64,000 nucleotides of DNA from Pseudoips prasinana (lineage: Eukaryota > Arthropoda > Insecta > Lepidoptera > Nolidae): positions 4,216,001 through 4,280,000 of the forward strand of contig OX621243.1 of the NCBI GenBank assembly GCA_951640165.1. The letters are read 5' to 3'. The notes beneath the pieces were generated by a model. That model was not told the origin of the DNA and did no database searches. It saw only the letters and a program-made list of their open reading frames with translations. Positions 31,551-42,461 of this stretch are shown here, piece after piece; position 1 is the first letter of the stretch, and each line of letters begins with the position of its first letter. A program made the translations under genes and the position numbers.

Positions 31551-31799
31551 CGAAACTCCAACAAAGCTGAGACTGGCGAGCTGATCCAGAAACTCCTTCG
31601 CCATATCTTGTCTATCATAATCGAAGTGGCTCAGTCCCATCTTCGTGTTATTGGTTCTGTTGAACTTCTTGCTCCGCCACAGCTGTTCCGCTTTGCTGAG
31701 GGCCAGGGCCATTGCCCAGACCGCGTCGTATGTTTGTGGAGCGAAAGGGGAGACTGCTACTCCGGCTGCCTCCATCTCGCGGTGAAACATTTCGTTGGT
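31551..31799 (-). CDS. GABA-B-R3: GABA-B receptor subtype 3, Venus-flytrap exon 5
   Basis: Residues about 174-256 of the visible part, in the extracellular ligand-binding domain. It shows TNEMFHREMEAAGVAVSPFA, then the family signature APQTYDAVWAMALALSKAE, corresponding to the YDAIWALALAL segment of GABA-B receptors. NRTNNTKMGLSHFDYDRQ and DQLASLSFVGVS follow, the last leading into the FxGVSGxVxF block finished by the next exon. The acceptor is ATTTCCAG before 31799 and the donor is TCG|GTAATG at 31550, both phase 0. NRT and NNT are possible N-glycosylation sites. Confidence 0.9.
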
Positions 31800-31837
31800 C
31801 TGGAAATATAGAACATAGTATTTTAGAATATTATTCA

Positions 31838-32035
31838 TCATCAACCTGAATTTGTCCACTGCTGGACATAGGCCTCCCCCAAAGTCTGTTTCTATAACGT
31901 TGGCATTTGGAGGGGTTTGCCGTAGTCACCAGCAGTAAGGTGCCAGTTGCTTATCAGTTGTCTGGTTACAGGCTCTGCCTAGTTTGGGATTAGTTGACAA
32001 TGTGTTAGTCGTCCCAAGGTATTTATTTAATGATA
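31838..32035 (-). repeat. RTE-like fragment and SINE tail
   Basis: TCATCATCAACCTGAATTTG and TCCACTGCTGGACATAGGCC mark an RTE-like 3' end, which recurs at 60478-60610. A SINE tail piece (TATCAGTTGTCTGGTTACAG) follows at 31950-32035 in + orientation. Confidence 0.5.
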
Positions 32036-32276
32036 GTTATCCAAGTTACCCCTTGTAATATAAATGCCCAAAAAAGGTATTTGCATCAATACCTTTTTTG
32101 CGCATCTATAGTAAATCTATCTATAGTAAAATATATATCTATATATAAATCTATAGTATCTATAGTAAATGTAATATTAATTTTAATATACAAGAATAAG
32201 GTACGGTCCCCACGTGTTTTGGGTACGATTAGGCACATGATAAGAATTTGTGTATGCATGCAAATGAGTTGACTGC

Positions 32277-32598
32277 ACATGTGGCGCAGCGGTTGAGATA
32301 GACGCTACGTCACTCCGTCTCCCGGGTTCGTTCCCGCATCAACAGGCTGTTTGGAGTGGTTGGTAGATAAACGCCTTTTATGTCGCAGGTTCCATTCCCA
32401 CCCAGAACAGATATTTGTGTGCATGAATATGTCTGTTTGTCCTGAGTCTGGGTGTAATTATCTATATAAGTTTGTATTTATAAAAGACAAGTAGTAGATT
32501 AAAATAGTAGTATATCAGTTATCTGGTTCACATAGTACAAGCTCTGCTTAGTTTGGGATCAGAAGGCCGTGTGTGAATAATGTCCCAGGATATATATA
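32277..32598 (+). mobile_element. tRNA-like head joined to a SINE family 2 body
   Basis: 32277-32345 has GCGCAGCGGTTGAGATAGAC and a B box GGGTTCGTTCCC. From 32383 a family 2 body begins inside its own B-box region (GGTTCCATTCCCACCCAGAA) and ends in AATGTCCCAGGATAT. They may be two insertions side by side. Confidence 0.6.
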
Positions 32599-33298
32599 GA
32601 ACAACTATTTGTGTGTTCTATGAATAGTTGTTCTGAGTCTGAATGTACTTTGCGTCCATCAATTAAATGTTTGTAAAGTACACAGCCCGGGGATTCATTT
32701 CCATAGTGCGGGAGTTATATATATAAAAAAATCTCAGCAGTCGCTTTTCAATTTTGTGCAAATCGGTTTCCATAAATAAAATTTTATATCGGTTCTAATT
32801 TCTACTATAACAGTAATTACAACGATACTTAGGAACCATATACAAAATGGCCGCAAAGCTTACCTACCCACTAATTAGCACTACCGGAGATACAGCTGAC
32901 CTGATTCAGTAAAACCGGAGATGAATTCTGTAATACTTGAGTACCTAGTAATACCTTGTGCTATTACCTAGATGTACTAGAGCTTTCGACCTGGACGTAT
33001 TCCCTAAGTGCACTCATTAACATAATAAATGAACAGATATATTGTGGGGATTAGAATACTAGGTAGGGAGCTTATGTAGTTAAATACATACATTGGCCTA
33101 TGAGTCAGATCATAGTACTCCTGGTGGAATTGGAACTATAGCAGCCAGTCCTTAGTGGCCAGCCATCGGTTCAAGGCAAGTGTGTGCGTGTGTGTGTGCT
33201 GGTACACTCTGTATTCTTTCACGATTCGATAGGGCGTACCTAATCGAATGGCAAATATCAATCAATCGAATATCAATCATCCACCACTATAATAATAT

Positions 33299-33537
33299 CC
33301 AGCGACATTATTCACACACAGCCATGAAATCAGGTCCAAACCTAGCAGAACTTGTATTATGGAAACCAGATGACTGATATATACTACCTATACTGTTTTT
33401 CCTTTTATGACAATTACACCCAGATTCAGGACAGACAGACATGTCCATGCATACAAATATCTGTTCTGGATGGGAATCGAACCCACGACCTGCGGATTGA
33501 AAGGCAAGTATCTACCAACCATGCCAACCGGCCCGTC
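33299..33537 (-). mobile_element. SINE family 2
   Basis: On the - strand the head is GACGGGCCGGTTGGCATGG and the B box is GGGTTCGATTCCC. The body runs to the CAGCGACATTATTC end, which is AATAATGTCGCTGG on the - strand. Confidence 0.8.
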
Positions 33538-33922
33538 AAATATAAATCGAATGTTTAAATAATCGAATATCAATTGGTCCACCACTATAAATCAAATCTC
33601 TAAATACTCTAACGTTCATAATATCGAATGGTTAATAAATCGAACATTCAATCGAATGTATCCTATAGCGATAAATAATTGATATGTTTCTGCGTTGTAT
33701 GGTCGCAGTTCTAACCTAATCTTACCTACTTTTTTAGTAGCGAATGATCCATTTATGAACGATATAGAAACTTTGCTAACGTGCACATGTGTATGTATAT
33801 TTTTATATAGGTAGGTATATAATGAACAATGAATGTGGCCAAAGACAAAAACCGTTTGACTGCTTAGCTATGCTATGATAAAAGCATACAGTAAAATAAT
33901 AAACCTTATAGTTAATACTCAC

Positions 33923-34099
33923 CAATCCAGAAAAGGATGCCATATCTCCCACAATCCCTCTGTGAGCCGTCACCGTCACTAACCCCTCCAATGCTTTAGC
34001 GAGGTGCGTGCGCGCACACGGTGGAGCCCCGCGGATGCGCGGCGGCATTCCTGATACTAACCAGGCGTATTCCGCTCCAAACATGCCGAGACGAAATGC
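33923..34099 (-). CDS. GABA-B-R3: GABA-B receptor subtype 3, Venus-flytrap exon 4
   Basis: Residues about 115-173. AFRLGMFGAEYAWLVSGMPP corresponds to the KxxMFGxxYxWxxxGW region in lobe 2 of the ligand-binding domain. The exon continues THLAKALEGLVTVTAHRGIV, where the usual xEGxI segment lies, and ends DMASFSGL. The Trp that usually follows the IxGW/IPGW motif is not seen; the sequence reads VSGMPP. Splice sites are acceptor TGTACCAG before 34099 and donor TTG|GTGAGT at 33922, both phase 0. The GC content is higher than in the flanking introns. Confidence 0.9.
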
Positions 34100-34475
34100 C
34101 TGGTACATTAAAATAAACAGTTGAACTCGTTAAATGAAACTTGAAGTAGAATAATATATAGTTACCAGGTTGTAGTCAAACTTATTGATTAGATTGCAGG
34201 ATTTGACTACGACGTTCTGCTTTCTTTCTATGAACACAATTGCCGCTACGTTACGAACTACGGCGTAGTACTACGTGACATGTGCATAATCAACAAGTTA
34301 TACTACGATATGCTACGTACTGCGCGCTACGTGAAACTAGAATTGGGTTTACAAGCGTCATAGTAAATATTACGTCACAATTAGAACTAAATGGAACTAC
34401 GACCTAGCATCTCGTAGAGCATAAGTTGAACTTTACTTATGAATGAGTCATGATATGTTTAAGTTAAGAACTCAC

Positions 34476-34541
34476 TTCGCAGAATATTTTGGGTATCATC
34501 TCTTGAGAGAAACTGCCAATGATGATACGAGTATCCAGCTC
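34476..34541 (-). CDS. GABA-B-R3: GABA-B receptor subtype 3, Venus-flytrap exon 3
   Basis: A 66-base exon encoding 22 residues (about 93-114): ELDTRIIIGSFSQEMIPKIF then CE. It matches the DxRIIxGxFxxxxAxKVFC block in lobe 2 of GABA-B ligand domains. The acceptor TTTACAG precedes 34541 and the donor GAA|GTGAGT is at 34475. Both ends are phase 0. The intron upstream of it is 18.7 kb, the longest in the visible gene and the one holding most insertions. Confidence 0.88.
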
Positions 34542-35530
34542 CTGTAAATAAATATAATAATAATTTATTAATATTTATCTGTGATTTAATCTTTTGCAAA
34601 CTGTAGATGATGCAGTATATAGTAGCTTATTTAGTCAAATTAATGAAATATTCTAGGTTTGAATGGTAGAATGACTTTTATACAAATCAACCAGTAAACA
34701 AGACTGCCATCTGAAAGTGAGTGCCTCCTATAGCCAATAACGATTGCATACATATTACGTATTGCTGACCTTTTGTCCTCCCCGACGAGCTCTGCCGACC
34801 AGCAGATGGCAAAGGTTTTGGTAACCGTTTAGGCTTAGGTGGGCCAAATGCTTGTTAGCGGACTTGGTAACAGCTATATATAATTTATTTATTCCCAAAT
34901 TACACACTATTTTTACAGTTATACAACCAATGCAATAGTGGAACATGACAAATAGGTTAAACATAACAAACTTAAATTATACTTATAACTACTTACGCAA
35001 TATCAAAAAGCTATATTTATAGCCTTTGTGAATTCACTCTGCGTACACGAGAACAGATACAGTTGTTGTTGTTGTTGATAATTTTTTATAATGTATGTAA
35101 AAACTAAAAGATGTTCATAAAATTAACGGTAAGAAATCTCGTTAAAATAAATAGAATGGCTAAACAGATTTTCATGACTCAAGGTTAAGAATTAAGCAAA
35201 TTAAAAAATGTTTCCATACAAATTTAAACACACATAAATCAGTTGCCCGTTTCGAATTGGTTAGCAGTTTAGAGAAAACAGCTGTGTTATAGAATTAACA
35301 TAAAACTCGGCAAATTAAACCCTAGTTTGAATTACTAATCTGTTTTAATACCAGGTTTAATAAACGCAGCCACAACAAAGACTAATAGAACGTTTTTAAT
35401 CACGAAAATGCTAATGAGACCTCGCAGATAAGCTGACATTACATAGACACTGCATAGCATAGATAGGATTGTATTCAGTGTACCGGTGGATAACGTTGGA
35501 TCGAAACGAAATGTTTAATATTTAATATTT

Positions 35531-35780
35531 GACGGTCACCGTAGCCTAGTTGGTAGTGCTCCTGCCTACGAAGCTGGTGGCCCTGGGTTCGAATCCCGGT
35601 AAGTGCAAATATTTGTGTGATGAGCACGAATATTTGTTTCTGAGTCATGGATGTTTTCTATGTATTTAAGTATTTATCTATCTATATAAGTATGTATATC
35701 GTCGTCTGGTACCCATAGTACAAGCCTTGCTTAGTTTGGGTCTAGGATGATCTGTGTGACATTGTCTCTAAATATTTAAA
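35531..35780 (+). mobile_element. SINE family 1
   Basis: Full head with TAGCCTAGTTGGTAGTGC (A box) and GGGTTCGAATCCC (B box). The body has ATAGTACAAGCCTTGCTTAG. It is one of the best preserved copies. Confidence 0.85.
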
Positions 35781-35895
35781 AAAAAATATAAAAAAAAATA
35801 GCTTTGATTTTGTTACTACGTAGGAGAGAACTGCAAGATTATTAGATTCTTTTGATGAAAAACATTTTACGCATGCTTGACTTGGGGAGTGTTTT

Positions 35896-36650
35896 TAGGG
35901 TTCCGTACTCAAAGGGTAAAACAGGACCCTATTACTAAGACTTCGCCGTCTGTCTGTCCGTCTGTCACCTGGCTGTATCTCATGAACCGTGATAGTTAGA
36001 CAGTTAAAATTTCCACAATTTGATGTATTTCTGTTACTGCTATAACAACAAATACTAAAAACAAAATAAAATAAATATTTAAGGGGGCTCCCATACAACA
36101 AACGTGAATTTTTTGCTCGTTTTTATAGATGGTTGAATGATAGGCAGAATGGTACGGAACCCTTCTTGCGCGAGTTCGACTTGCACTTGGCCGATTTTTT
36201 TGAGAAACGATGTAATATGTATCGTAGAGACCCTGGGTTTGCAATCGGTACAGCATACATTTTTAACATGTTAATCGATTACGGGCCATTTTCAAAGGGC
36301 TTTTTAGTGATATTACATCAATGTAGTGGCATGATCAGCAAAGATACGAGGTGGTTCGTGTAAAGGGCGCGTTGTAATTTACCAAAATAAAAATATTTGG
36401 ACTCTATTACTAAGACTTCGCTGTCTGTCTGTCCGTCTGTCACCGGGCTGTATCTCATGAACCGTGATAGTTAGACAGTTGAAATTTGCACAATTTGATG
36501 TATTTCTGTTACCGCTATTAAAACAAATACTAAAAACAAAACAAAATAAATATTTAAGGGGGCTCCCATACAACTAACGTGAATTTTTTGCTCGTTTTTA
36601 TATATAATGGTACACTTCGTGCGTGAATCCGACTCGCACTTGGCCGGTTT
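35896..36650 (+). repeat. Two tandem copies of the GGGTTCCGTAC repeat
   Basis: Copy 1 (35896-36205) starts GGGTTCCGTACTCAAAGGGT and includes CATGAACCGTGATAGTTAGA. It ends near GGTACGGAACCCTTCTTGCG with the CTTGGCCGATTTTTTT tail. Copy 2 (36395-36650) lacks the first 20 or so bases and ends CTTGGCCGGTTTTTT. Only the start and inner end of copy 1 are inverted to each other. Confidence 0.7.
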
Positions 36651-36693
36651 TTTTAAATTGTTTTATTCTAAGTATTTATTACTTAAATGTAAC

Positions 36694-37139
36694 TAGCTGG
36701 CCCGACAACGTTGTACCGCCTTAACAATATAAATAAAACCCGGAATCTCATCGCAGCCAGATACAGATGAAATTTTTTTGGGCATATTTTTTAATAGGAA
36801 TAAGGAAATTAATCCATGTGTCGCGGAGTACTTTACAAACATATAATAGACGGACACAAATTACAACCATTTGATTGGATTCTTCGAAGATTTTGGTTTA
36901 TAATTAGGTTGGTAGTAGAAGGGCCAAAATTTGGGGTTGTAAGTATTTTTTAATGCCAAACCATAATAAAATTAAAATAAACAAATTACCAAATATGTTG
37001 TAAAAAATGTTTTGGAGTGCCACCCTTATAACTAAATAGATTGGGGCCGATTCTCAGAACTACCAAATATCACAAAAAATTTCGTAACATTCGGTGAAAC
37101 CATTACGGAGTAGTTTACAGACAAATACTGTGACACGAG
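36694..37139 (-). mobile_element. Helitron-like relic, family D
   Basis: Read on the - strand, the 3' end has the hairpin ACAACGTTGT then CGGGCCAGCTAG|T, at 36694. The body has TTTTGGGCATATTTTTTAAT and other lepidopteran Helitron-like sequence. The 5' limit near 37139 is a guess, because a family A element starts at 37142. Confidence 0.5.
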
Positions 37140-37141
37140 AA

Positions 37142-37308
37142 TCCTACTTATATTATAAAGGCGAAAGTCTGTGCGTGTGTGTGTTTGTTACTCTTACACG
37201 CAATAACTACCGAACGGATTTTTATGAAACTTTGTAGTAATATAGCTTATACGAGTATATCAGAAGAACACATAAATGATGAATAATGAAACCGCGGGGC
37301 ACAGTTAG
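37142..37308 (+). mobile_element. Short Helitron, family A, TTAG end
   Basis: A|TCCTACTTATATTATAAAGG at the 5' end and CCGCGGGGCACAGTTAG|T at the 3' end give a 167-bp element. Its terminus is TTAG rather than CTAG, and the hairpin before it is weak (only ACCGCGGGG remains), so it may be immobile. Confidence 0.7.
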
Positions 37309-38019
37309 TTTTGTATAAATCAGATTTTAATATTAAGAAATAAAATTAACTATTGAACTATTGTGGTTTCAAAATATGAATGTGTATTTCAGACTTAATA
37401 GTTAAATACTACATAAAACCGCACATTAAAATTTACGATTTTGAGAACATGAGAAAATATGTCCTATGCTTTTTCTACGAGCTACATTAGAGAGGGACGC
37501 AATGACATTTAAAGTAGTTTAATGATGTTTAAACAAAGAATCGCAACAATGTTTTAATATAATTAATTATTAAAATCTTTAGAATGGGTCCCTTCTGGTC
37601 CTTTGATGTTGCTTATAATAATGTAGAGCGTGTTCAATAGAGTGCCAAGTCTTGTAACAGTTGTTCATTACAGTTGAGTTTTGTTTGCTAACTCGGGTCA
37701 TTGGGTTTGGTCCTTTAATTGTAATTTGGTTGATTGATTTTAGTTGAAGTTGTCTTGATGGGTTAATAAAGCGGTGACTTGATTTAATTATTAGTACCTG
37801 GGCCACCGAACCCTGCTCGTTGTGTTGATAACTTGCTAACTAAAGATTCTTGATATGATACCTAGTTCCATCAATATTATTTGGCAAAAATCCAAAAATC
37901 TTACTTCGCTATAAACATAACAAGTGTGCCTGAACTAGGTAATCCTGTATTTTAGGCAAGAAATGCAGTGGTTGTACATTAACGTGGAGCTATTCCTACT
38001 ACCTATATTTTTGTGGGCA

Positions 38020-38145
38020 GACCCTCTACAAGATGGACTCATGATCTTGTGAGGATCGCTGGAAGCCGCTGGTCGCAGATAGCGCAAGAAATCTACTCTA
38101 TTATTTCCAAGCAGTGAGCGTCTTTCGGCTGATATGATGATGATG
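38020..38145 (+). repeat. RTE-like 3' end fragment
   Basis: It has GGGCAGACCCTCTACAAGAT and GGATCGCTGGAAGCCGCTGG, and ends with GCTGATATGATGATGATGG. It is 5' truncated. Confidence 0.65.
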
Positions 38146-38651
38146 GTGATTCCTCATTTAAATGATGCTACCGTTTAACGCTACCCAATAGTCACGGATA
38201 GAGTATCTAGAGCGAGCACGTACGTAACTAAAAATAACAACATGAATATACTATGGTACTAAAATATAACATTACTACGATACTAAAACATTGTTTTATG
38301 ATCCTCAAAGAAGAACTTTTCCAACTTCTACTAGGTTGTTTGCTTTAGCCGCAACAGTAGGTATCTACTTTAAAATTACTTCAGAAAGCATTCTCAGGAA
38401 TTAATAAATCAAAATTAATTAATTAAAAGCTGTGGGCTTAACATTTTAGTTAGCTCATTGTTTTGATTAAAATTAAACAGCGCAATTTATTATTAGGATG
38501 CTGTGAAATATTAAGTTGAGAGACACTTGAAATTTCTATAATTAGTTGATATGTAAATATGATTTATGCCCCATTGAAACGGTTCATTCGTTGGGCGCTA
38601 CTAAATCATAGATATAGAGATATACGCGTCCACTTTGTTACTTACTTATGT

Positions 38652-39242
38652 ATAGGTATTACATATAATGAAATTGTAGGAAAGTCAAAACTGACGATAT
38701 CGAAGCCGAAAATATAGTTTTTAGAATTTTTGTCCGTTTGTCTGTATGTATGTCCGGGCTAAACTCAAATAGTGCTGCATGGATTTACTAACGATTTTGC
38801 ATGAATATGACTAAGAGGGCGGGTCAACATATAGGCTACATATTATTACGTTATCACTTATGGGTGAGCAGCTATGATCTATACATATAATAAAATCGCA
38901 GGAAAGTCAGAACTGTACATTAAATATTTTTTTAAAAGGATACTTGGGGCGTGATCTACAATCGATATAGAAGACAAAAATATAGTTTTTAGAATTTTTG
39001 TCTGTGTGTCTGTTTGTCTGTATGTATGTCCGGGCTAAACTCAAAAAGTACTGCATGGATTTACTTAAAATTTTGCATGAATATTACTAAGAGGTCGGGT
39101 CAACATATAGGCTACATATTATCACGCTATCACCTACGAGCGAGGAGCAGTGATAATTTATAAAGTTTAACGCGGGTAAAACCGCGGGGCACAGCTATAA
39201 TTTATAAAATTTAACGCGGGTAAAACCTTGGTGCACAGCTAG
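38652..39242 (+). mobile_element. Two family B Helitrons, one inside the other
   Basis: The outer copy runs from about 38652 to 38878 and resumes at 39198 (TAATTTATAAAATTTAACG), ending CACAGCTAG|T at 39242. The inner copy is 38879-39197, starting A|TCTATACATATAATAAAATC and ending GGGGCACAGCTA|T. The inner element sits between A and T of the host, as Helitrons do. Outer and inner are close relatives and neither codes. Confidence 0.8.
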
Positions 39243-39317
39243 TAAACTTAATAAAGAAAACTGAACAAATGAATTCAGATTTCTATAGTTAAAGTCTATA
39301 CATATAATATTTGCTTG

Positions 39318-39341
39318 AGCTTGAGGTGCTGGCGTCTGCAC
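39318..39341. repeat. Half copy of MITE family A
   Basis: CTTGAGGTGCTGGCGTCTGC matches the right end of the copies at 2049 and 47322. The left end is absent. Confidence 0.5.
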
Positions 39342-39924
39342 ATATAGAATTTTCGATCTATGATTTGTATTGAAGTATTTAGAACTAGCTGAATTTAGAA
39401 TTCCGTTATTCGCGACGCACGCGCGCACACATGTTTTACCGAGCTCCGCGTGATAAAATAAGAAAAAAATTGTTTAAGTGACTAAATTATTACAATACCA
39501 CATACACCCAATAAATACTATATTATCTATAAAGTGACAGTGTTTAATCGAATAAATCTGTGAACATAAGTGAAAAATATTTATGCACTTCCCTAAATAA
39601 ATAAACAAAACCTAAACCATAACAATAATAATTAACATATCAACATTGTTAAAATTACTATAAACCGTATTTACCTACAGTTTACTATAAATACATTTCT
39701 CTCAAAATTAATACAAAACAGTAACTTTTAACAATTATAAATAATCGCGATAACATAACCACAGTTACTCAGTACAAAACAAGCAAGCTGCCGATGAATC
39801 ATCCAACGTGCCCAATCACCTGTTTTGTTACCTTATATGGTGGCGAAGTAACGCACAAGACAAAGTACCTATCATTCGAAGAACGTAACTCTAAGCAAGA
39901 AGCACATATTTGAACAATTTTGTA

Positions 39925-40010
39925 ACGCAGCCGTAGCCGAGTACGCTACGACGCCGGCCATCGATACTTCGCAGCGATTCCGAGTTCGAGTCTGGGCAAT
40001 ATAACAAAAG
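39925..40010 (+). repeat. tRNA-like SINE head
   Basis: GCCGTAGCCGAGTACGCTAC resembles an A box region and GAGTTCGAGTCTGGGC a B box. No acceptor stem closes it, so it is not a functional tRNA gene as far as I can see. Confidence 0.4.
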
Positions 40011-40084
40011 CTATATATATATCTTGAAAAATAAAATACCAGCTCTAAAAATTAAATGTCGTCAAAAAACAATTTTAGACTATT

Positions 40085-40790
40085 TTAAACCACTTAGTAT
40101 GATATCAATAAGTAAGATATGCTTAAAAGTAATTATAATTCCAACAGCTTCCGTCATATATTATTAAGCTATAATCTAAAGCTAGAAGTCCACACTGCCA
40201 CCCGCTTATGTAGTGGTACGTGTATAGACAATATCGTCCACAATATCAAAGGTAGTAAGTGTGAAATAATTGAATTGGCAGTTTCAGACCATACAGCTCA
40301 ATTGTTGAAATGTCCGGTAAAGAAAACCTGTGTATTAACTCACTGGTATATACATAAGCGTGATTATTCAAATGAAAATATTATAACGTTTAAAAATTGC
40401 TTACAAAGTTTGAAATTTAATGACATTTACCAATCTACTGAGCCTAATGACGCATTTAATAAATTCCATGACATCTTTAAACTATTCCATGATCTGTGCT
40501 TTCCTATTAGAAAATTAAGAGTTTCAGCGTGTAAGAAATCCAAATGGATCAGTAAGGGTATAAAACTCTGTTGCAAAACGAAAAGACATATGCTATGGCA
40601 ATTTCGGAAAAGTCCTAACTCCATTAATAGACAATCATTTAAAAAATATTCCAAACGACTTAAAACTATAATCCACTTAACTCAAAAATCACAGAATGCT
40701 AATTTCATAACTATGGCAAAAAATAAAAGCAAGGCTACATGTCAAGTAATAAACAAATTGAATAGTAATAAACTTACCGAAGGGATACAA
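40085..40790 (+). pseudogene. Jockey/CR1-like retrotransposon, endonuclease end and linker
   Basis: This is the 5' half of an element continued at 42462. It begins inside the endonuclease: ATRLCSGTCIDNIVHNI and then VSDHTAQLL, the SDH catalytic motif of APE-type endonucleases. The basic linker before the RT follows (KSKWISKGIKLCCKTKRHML). Stop-free reading to 40790 is ended only by the inserted element at 40791. With one copy of the target ATACAA retained, the frame continues directly at 42462. The 5' end near 40085 is a truncation. Confidence 0.8.
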
Positions 40791-42168
40791 TAGTTATGTC
40801 CATCCACTCCCTAAGGTCACCAATCCCACTCTCCCTACCCAATACCGTCCTATTTCTATCCTTCCTTTCTTATCCAAAGTACTGGAGTCCTGTGTTCAGA
40901 AACAGCTTTCACATTTCATACTTTCCAATAGCTTGTTAAGTCCCCTGCAATCTGGTTTTAGACCTAAACACAGTACTACCACGGCACTTCTTAAAGTGAC
41001 TGACGATATTCGAGCAGGTATGGAGGATACCAAAGTCACGGTGATGGTTTTGGTAGACTTCTCTAACGCTTTTAATACCGTCGGTCACGATATCCTTCTA
41101 TGTGTCCTCTCCCATCTTATGATCTCTGACGTACCACTGGAATGGTTTTCTTCATATCTTCGAGGGCGCCAGCAATCTGTACGCATCGGTGAAGCTTCAT
41201 CGAATTGGTGTGACTTGGAGAGTGGTGTCCCTCAAGGCGGTATTCTTTCTCCTCTTTTATTTTCTGTTTTTATCAACCTCTTAACGAAAAATATTCAAAA
41301 TGCGTATCATCTGTATGCCGATGACCTACAATTATATGCTCAAGCGAGTGTTGACAGCTTGCCTGAAGTAATCGGAAAACTAAATCAGGATTTAGACCTG
41401 ATCAAAAATTGGTCTGATAACTTCGGGCTTACTGTTAATCCCTTAAAATGTCAAGCAATGATTGTCGGTAGTTCTCGCATGATGAGCAGATTTGATGTTG
41501 AAGATCTACCGCTTATATCATTTAATAATTCTGCTATACCAATTAGCCAAAGTGTTAAAAACCTAGGTCTTCACATTGATTCAACAATGAGCTGGCAGAA
41601 CCAAATAACTAGTGTTTCCCAGAGGGTCACAAATACTCTACGGTCACTCTATCGTCTTAGACACTTTCTCCCATCTGGAACAAAAGTGTTGCTCGTGCAG
41701 GCCTTAATATTCCCTATCATTGACTATGGTGATGTGTGCTACTTTGACCTGAATGCAGATCATCTTAATAAACTTGACCGACTTCTAAATAACTGCATTC
41801 GATTCATTTTCAATCTCCGAAAATACGATCATGTGTCTAATTATCGCTCTCAACTTAAGTGGTTGCCTATTCGGCAGCGTAGGTCTCTGAGAGCGTTAAC
41901 TACTCTTTACTCTTTACTTGATTCTCCCTCTTCTCCCTCGTATCTAACTTCAAAATTTCACTATCTACATAGCAACCACAGTAAATTTCTTCGTTCTTCT
42001 CATAATAGACTTCTTCAGTGCCCATCTCATCATTCTAATTTCATTCACTCTTCTTTCGTCGTACAATCGATTCTTCTATGGAACTCCCTTCCACCGGAAA
42101 TCAGGATGGCAAAGAGTCGTTATTCTTTTAAAATGAAAACTCGCGCATATCTTTTAAAGAAAATCTAA
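40791..42168 (+). CDS. Non-LTR reverse transcriptase, 5' truncated
   Basis: The frame is open from the insertion point, giving about 458 residues, and has no start of its own. It lacks the endonuclease and starts within the RT: VHPLPKVTNP, QYRPISILPFLSK, LQSGFRPKHSTT, the catalytic box MVLVDFSNAF, GVPQGGILSPLLF and the active site YHLYADDLQLY. A thumb and C-terminal region end at a TAA near 42168. Kiri/CR1-like elements of insects are the nearest family I can name; another jockey-superfamily group is possible. All RT motifs are intact. The visible part carries no stop, but without its 5' end it cannot mobilise itself. Confidence 0.85.
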
Positions 42169-42455
42169 TATCATATTACAGTTGTATTATTTATTATATA
42201 ATTTATTTATTTATATATATATATATTAGTATATATATATATTATAGTATGTATTATATATATATATGATATGTATCTGTGTAATTTATGTACCTTCTAT
42301 ATCTTTTCATCTACAATATTTTGATACTTTAGTGCACCTACCATGTTTTCTCTGCATCACCCCAAGGTTGACTGGAAGAGAATGCCTTTGGCATTAAGTC
42401 CGCCTCTGTACAATTCTGTGCAAGAAGTTTTTAAATAAATAAAATAAAAAAATAA
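40791..42455 (+). mobile_element. 5'-truncated non-LTR retrotransposon inserted in another
   Basis: ATACAA at 40785-40790 and again at 42456-42461 is the target-site duplication. The insert of 1665 bases contains an RT frame, a 3' untranslated region with a (TA)n microsatellite at 42190-42270, and an AAATAA-rich tail. It is a typical target-primed insertion. The good duplication and long open frame suggest it is younger than its host element. Confidence 0.88.
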
Positions 42456-42461
42456 ATACAA

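Noticed and set aside
36133..36363. Open frame on the + strand
   Set aside because: It lies across the end of a GGGTTCCGTAC repeat and has no motif.
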